Source: Acidisarcina polymorpha (GTDB lineage: Bacteria; Acidobacteriota; Terriglobia; Terriglobales; Acidobacteriaceae). From it: a stretch of DNA of 64,000 bases. The stretch is taken from contig NZ_CP030840.1 in assembly GCF_003330725.1 (NCBI RefSeq), forward strand, positions 4,340,001-4,404,000, written 5' to 3'. A program made the translations under genes and the position numbers. Numbering within the stretch: position 1 is the stretch's first letter; every line of letters begins with the position of its first letter. The notes below the pieces were generated by a model. The model did no database searches. It worked only from the letters and a program-made list of their open reading frames with translations, and was not told the origin of the DNA. This document shows, in pieces, positions 61,097-64,000 of the stretch.

Positions 61097-62350
61097 TTAC
61101 ACCGGAGTAGTGACCTGCTTTTTCTTGCTGATCTTGCGCAGGAACTCTTCACCCGTGCCAATGTGTTCATCGACCAACCGGTGAGGCGTGTGCGCAAGCC
61201 ACTCGCTCAGCGAAATGTCCTGGTATTCAGGCGTGGGAAAAACCTCGAGGAAGATTAAATCGGTATCGCCGAGATTCTCGATGTAATGAGGCTTTGACCG
61301 TTCGATATAACCGACGTCGCCCGCGTGGAAGTCCATTGTGCGCGCATGTCCGCCAGCGGAAAAGACCGTCATCCGGCCCGTGCCCTTCACGTAATACTGC
61401 CATTCGTCCTCATTGGGGTGCCAATGCAGTTCACGCAAGCCGCCCGGCCTGAGTGTGACGATCGCTGCGGCGATGTTGGTCGCGGGGAAGTTCGCCCGGT
61501 CAATTATCTTGATGCTTCCCCCTGCTGTCACCTTGGTGGGCTGCATCTTGCTGGTGAAGAAGGCGAAGCTGTTGGGCACCTCCCCAGTCCCGGCATATAC
61601 CTCTTCTTTTTCTTCTCCGAGGGGGCGAGGCAGCTCGCGTGCAAAGATGAAAAGTTCGCGTGCGGGCACATTGCGGAAGGTCGCATCAGTGGTGTTGAAG
61701 TTCTTACTGAGCACTTCCCTGGGAGTGTGATGTAACCAGTCAGTAAGCAGAAAGGTCTCGAATTCGTTGAAGTTGCCATCATCGAAGACCAGAAGAAACT
61801 GGCAACCGTCCGGGCCCAGGCCCTGGATGGAATGAGGAATGCCGCCGGGAAAAAGCCAGAGATCGCCTTCGTTGACATCTTCGACGAAGCCCCGGCCTTT
61901 GTGATCGACCGCAGTGATCCGTGCGCTGCCTGCGGTCATCAACGCCCACTCGGCGCCGAGATGCCAGTGCAGCTCGCGAATGCCGCCCTTGACAAGGCGC
62001 ATTTCCACCCCGGCCACTTTTTTCGAGATCGGAAAATCACGCACCGTGACCTGGCGAGTCCAGCCTGCAGCTTCGATTCGTTTATGCGCAAAGCTGAACG
62101 GGTATTTAAAGGGCGGCTGTCCGCCGGCGTCGGTGGTCGGTGGATAGACGGAATCAGGTTCCGCTTGATCCAACACCGGGTTGCGGGGCCCTGGTTGTTG
62201 CTCATTCACACCGGTGTGACCATCGCCACTCGTGTCTTTCGTTTGCTGTCCTGCGGCGGCGACCGGTAATGCGGCGCCTGCCAAAGCCGCGGAGCTTCTC
62301 CCGAGAAAGGTACGCCTGCTCAGACCCTGATTGCGGTCCTGCTCTTCCAT
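61097..62350 (-). CDS. Tat-exported bicupin, oxalate decarboxylase-like
   Basis: A 417-residue bicupin predicted to convert oxalate to formate and CO2, using manganese. A twin-arginine signal (SRRTFLGRSSAALAGAA) starts at residue 11. Cupin 1 has metal ligands His128, His130, Glu134 and His173 (ELHWHLGAEW, FPGGIPHSIQG); cupin 2 has His309, His311, Glu316 and His355 (ELHWHPNEDEW, RSKPHYIEN). The lid loop that is SENS in Bacillus OxdC reads NEFE here (195-198), keeping the catalytic Glu at its second position. The start at 62350 is chosen for the Tat signal; the frame is open to 62557 and the ribosome site is weak. Decarboxylase rather than oxidase activity is inferred from the kept Glu. Confidence 0.85.
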   Translation of the reverse strand: MEEQDRNQGLSRRTFLGRSSAALAGAALPVAAAGQQTKDTSGDGHTGVNEQQPGPRNPVLDQAEPDSVYPPTTDAGGQPPFKYPFSFAHKRIEAAGWTRQVTVRDFPISKKVAGVEMRLVKGGIRELHWHLGAEWALMTAGSARITAVDHKGRGFVEDVNEGDLWLFPGGIPHSIQGLGPDGCQFLLVFDDGNFNEFETFLLTDWLHHTPREVLSKNFNTTDATFRNVPARELFIFARELPRPLGEEKEEVYAGTGEVPNSFAFFTSKMQPTKVTAGGSIKIIDRANFPATNIAAAIVTLRPGGLRELHWHPNEDEWQYYVKGTGRMTVFSAGGHARTMDFHAGDVGYIERSKPHYIENLGDTDLIFLEVFPTPEYQDISLSEWLAHTPHRLVDEHIGTGEEFLRKISKKKQVTTPV

Positions 62351-62748
62351 GCTATTTTCACTTTCAATTGGATTTTTGCTTCTTATTACAGACGGACATT
62401 TTTGCTTCCTTTTACTTTTGCTCCTTTTATAGACGAACCACGATCGTTCTGGCGTTGCAATAGTCCAGAAGTGATGCAGACTCACGCACGTTCTTACTTT
62501 GATTTGAGATCGGCCGGAAACGATAGCAGCGGAGGAGAAAGAAGCAGTATCGATCATACCGGGCTAGGGCGAAGGTCATTTCGTACTTCGCCACATGTGC
62601 GGATCAATTCAACGAAGCTGGATGAAGGGGGAGTTGATGGAGTGTCTCCCCTCGGGAGCGGATATCGCCATGGAGCCAGGGCAGTGACTTCAAGTGGAGA
62701 TCATCGGAATCATTAGGTCCTGGGTCAGACGAGGGAGAACCGGAGCAT
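62351..62748. other. Intergenic region upstream of the bicupin gene
   Basis: About 400 bases without a convincing gene. On the minus strand a short open frame (about 12 codons, beginning MSVCNKKQ) follows AAAAGGA just before the bicupin and might be a leader, but support is thin. The AAAAGG(A)AGCAAAA motif repeats twice here. Confidence 0.35.
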
Positions 62749-63384
62749 TTAGCAATCCTGGTATTTCCAATTGCGTTGCTTTCCCTCTGTGATCCACTCG
62801 ATCGCCGTGACGATGCGCTTGTCGCGCGTCTCCGGGCGTTTCGCCTCCGCAATCCACTCTGCGTATTCCCGCTGGCAGCTTGGACTGAAAGCTGAGAACG
62901 CGGCTGCTGCTTGCTTGTTTTTCTGGAGCGCTGCGAGCAGTTCCGGAGGTGTCTTGCTGAGGGGCTTGATCTTCGCGACCTTGCGCCGCGCCGCAACCGG
63001 GCTCGTATATTGACCACTGTCGATGAAAGCGGCAGCTTGGCGGATCCAGCCAAGCATGAGCTTGTCGGCGGGCAGGTCCTCCAGGCTGGTGATTCGGCCC
63101 AGCGATCCCATTCCGTCTGCGCGTAAAACCTTGGCCTCACGCAGCACCGCACCGATCTCCTCCCCCCAAAAGCCAAAGCTGCAATGCTCTTTGAAGGCTG
63201 ACATATTAGCGAAGATTGCACCGCGATACTCAAAAAAAGGGCGGCTCCACTTCATCGTCTCTTCGACGTCGGGACAGCCCTGGTGCACAAGCTCCCGGAG
63301 ATGGCTGATAATCGGTTCCGCAAAAGGGCGAATCCCCGAAATATAGGCGTCAACGGCTGGGTTCAGATTCTTCACCGGGTTCAT
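62749..63384 (-). CDS. YdeI/OmpD-associated family protein with DUF1801 domain
   Basis: A 211-residue cytoplasmic protein. The N-terminal DUF1801 fold (VDAYISGIRPFAEPIISHLRELVHQGCPDVEETMKWSRPFFEYRG in blocks, with MKWSRPFF as hallmark) is joined to a C-terminal YdeI-like segment (SPSCQREYAEWIAEAKRPETRDKRI). GAGGG lies about seven bases upstream of ATG 63384. The biochemical function of this family is not established; members are linked to peptide or stress responses in other bacteria. Confidence 0.88.
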   Translation of the reverse strand: MNPVKNLNPAVDAYISGIRPFAEPIISHLRELVHQGCPDVEETMKWSRPFFEYRGAIFANMSAFKEHCSFGFWGEEIGAVLREAKVLRADGMGSLGRITSLEDLPADKLMLGWIRQAAAFIDSGQYTSPVAARRKVAKIKPLSKTPPELLAALQKNKQAAAAFSAFSPSCQREYAEWIAEAKRPETRDKRIVTAIEWITEGKQRNWKYQDC

Positions 63385-63823
63385 TGGTCACCCTCTGAAA
63401 AACCAAATTTTACCACTCGCGATTCCGCCGGGATAAGGCAGAGCACCGGAGGCGATTCCTCAAGCTGGAAAGGCGAGGACCGGAAGCGCAGATCAGGTTT
63501 ACCGGTCGCCCGTGGTCCACGGAAAACGGCGAAAAGGCCGCCCGGCAACAGGGCGGCCTTTTCACTTAGGGAGAACAGTTCCAACGGAGGCAAAGCCATC
63601 AGAACTTTCTGGCGAAATACTATGGTCGGGCAAACCGGGTGTCAAGGCAAAATCCCTGCCCCCCTAAACCCCTGATTTTCGACCCCTTTTGGCGGGTCGG
63701 TCTAAATTTACCTCAGCCACAGATCTTCGCCTTGTCTTCGCTTTAACTCCCTCGGGTTATGGCTGAACCCTAGCAGAATGTGTAATTTACACGATGATTT
63801 GCACTAGCTCTTGTTCAATTTTG
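63385..63823. other. Intergenic region with terminator hairpin
   Basis: No gene is supported. A plus-strand open frame (63283-63675) overlaps the YdeI-family gene and the hairpin and has non-coding composition. A weaker stem, CGACCC/GGGTCG, occurs near 63678-63697. Confidence 0.4.
63532..63562. terminator. Strong rho-independent hairpin
   Basis: AAAAGGCCGCCC and GGGCGGCCTTTT form a perfect 12-bp GC-rich stem with a 7-base loop GGCAACA and A/T runs on both sides. It can terminate in both directions. It is about 150 bases upstream of the YdeI-family start and about 260 bases downstream of the minus-strand gene entering from the right, so the latter is the likelier user. Confidence 0.75.
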
Positions 63824-64000
63824 TCATTCCCGTAAATGGAGGCTGATGAAATCCGCATCTGCCAGCGTCGACGCAGGCTTTCCGCGCAGGCGGCGGTAGA
63901 AAGCGCGACCGCCCCCGAAAAAAACTCCCAGCAATAACGCCGCTCCGCCCAGGATTGCTGTCAATGTAATGATGCCAACCAGCAGTTTGGCGGTCTTTGA
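63824..64000 (-). CDS. Partial membrane protein, C-terminal end only
   Basis: Reading in from the right edge, the minus strand encodes 58 residues before a TGA at 63824-63826: a membrane helix (LLVGIITLTAILGGAALLLGV), then FFGGGRAFYRRLRGKPAST and the end DADFISLHLRE. The helix followed by FGGGRA..R.LRGKP is, to my recollection, the end of a conserved acidobacterial membrane protein family (possibly DUF6599), but the assignment needs the rest of the gene. Confidence 0.6.
   Translation of the reverse strand, partial: SKTAKLLVGIITLTAILGGAALLLGVFFGGGRAFYRRLRGKPASTLADADFISLHLRE

Noticed and set aside
63283-63675. 130-codon plus-strand open frame at the right end
   Set aside because: It overlaps the YdeI-family gene and a strong terminator hairpin, with Arg/Lys/Ser-rich non-coding composition.

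Overview
The window looks like a chromosomal segment of an Acidobacteriota bacterium (Terriglobia-like). The inference rests on three very large Oar-type TonB-dependent receptors with N-terminal carboxypeptidase-regulatory domains (2622-6221, 11646-15098, 23094-26732), a CRTAC1/ASPIC-UnbV FG-GAP protein paired with a TPR protein, a secreted S53 (kumamolisin-type) peptidase, a YncE/phosphoesterase fusion, and moderately high GC. No rRNA, tRNA or CRISPR array was seen.

Left part (1-29 kb): nutrient uptake and regulation. A minus-strand run (TonB receptor, secreted esterase, D-tagatose 3-epimerase-like isomerase) lies beside an AraR-type (GntR head, LacI body) repressor gene, with a candidate operator upstream of the receptor. 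Next come a secreted alpha/beta hydrolase, a decayed hydrolase, a YtrA-type GntR regulator in operon with a stomatin-like protein, and a short graveyard with an SDR remnant and a tyrosine-recombinase remnant. The second TonB receptor converges on the TPR/CRTAC1 pair. An HxlR regulator is divergent from a four-helix DUF1772-like membrane protein. A frameshifted YncE-phosphoesterase is divergent from the third TonB receptor, which converges on the S53 protease across a shared terminator.

Middle (29.3-32.3 kb): a nested insertion. An IS3-family element (11-bp terminal inverted repeats, 4-bp target duplication, A6C slippery site) is split inside its transposase by an IS110-family element. The IS3 element itself landed between two copies of a 46-bp-period tandem repeat.

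Right part (33-59 kb): a large type VI secretion locus in three blocks. Block 1 (+) is a PpkA-like Ser/Thr kinase, a secreted repeat protein and a PP2C phosphatase, joined by ATGA overlaps. Block 2 (-) is tssK1-tssL-tssM. Block 3 (+) is tssB-tssC-hcp-tssA-tssE-tssF-tssG-tssH(clpV)-tssI(vgrG). Between blocks 2 and 3 lie a plus-strand, proline/serine-rich, tail-anchored protein with repeated GFTQ-type motifs and a second complete TssK paralogue on the minus strand. Both TssKs are 451 residues. No TssJ, FHA protein, PAAR protein or effector/immunity pair was recognised. I consider the paired TssKs flanking the GFTQ-repeat protein, together with the kinase/secreted-protein/phosphatase operon, the most likely undescribed biology here.

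Far right (59-64 kb): an ECF sigma factor and a zinc-finger anti-sigma factor with a periplasmic CXXCH motif, a Tat-exported bicupin of the oxalate decarboxylase type, a YdeI-family protein, a strong terminator hairpin, and the C-terminal end of a membrane protein running off the window. Short in-phase tandem repeats (15, 17, 19, 24 and 46 bp) recur across the window.
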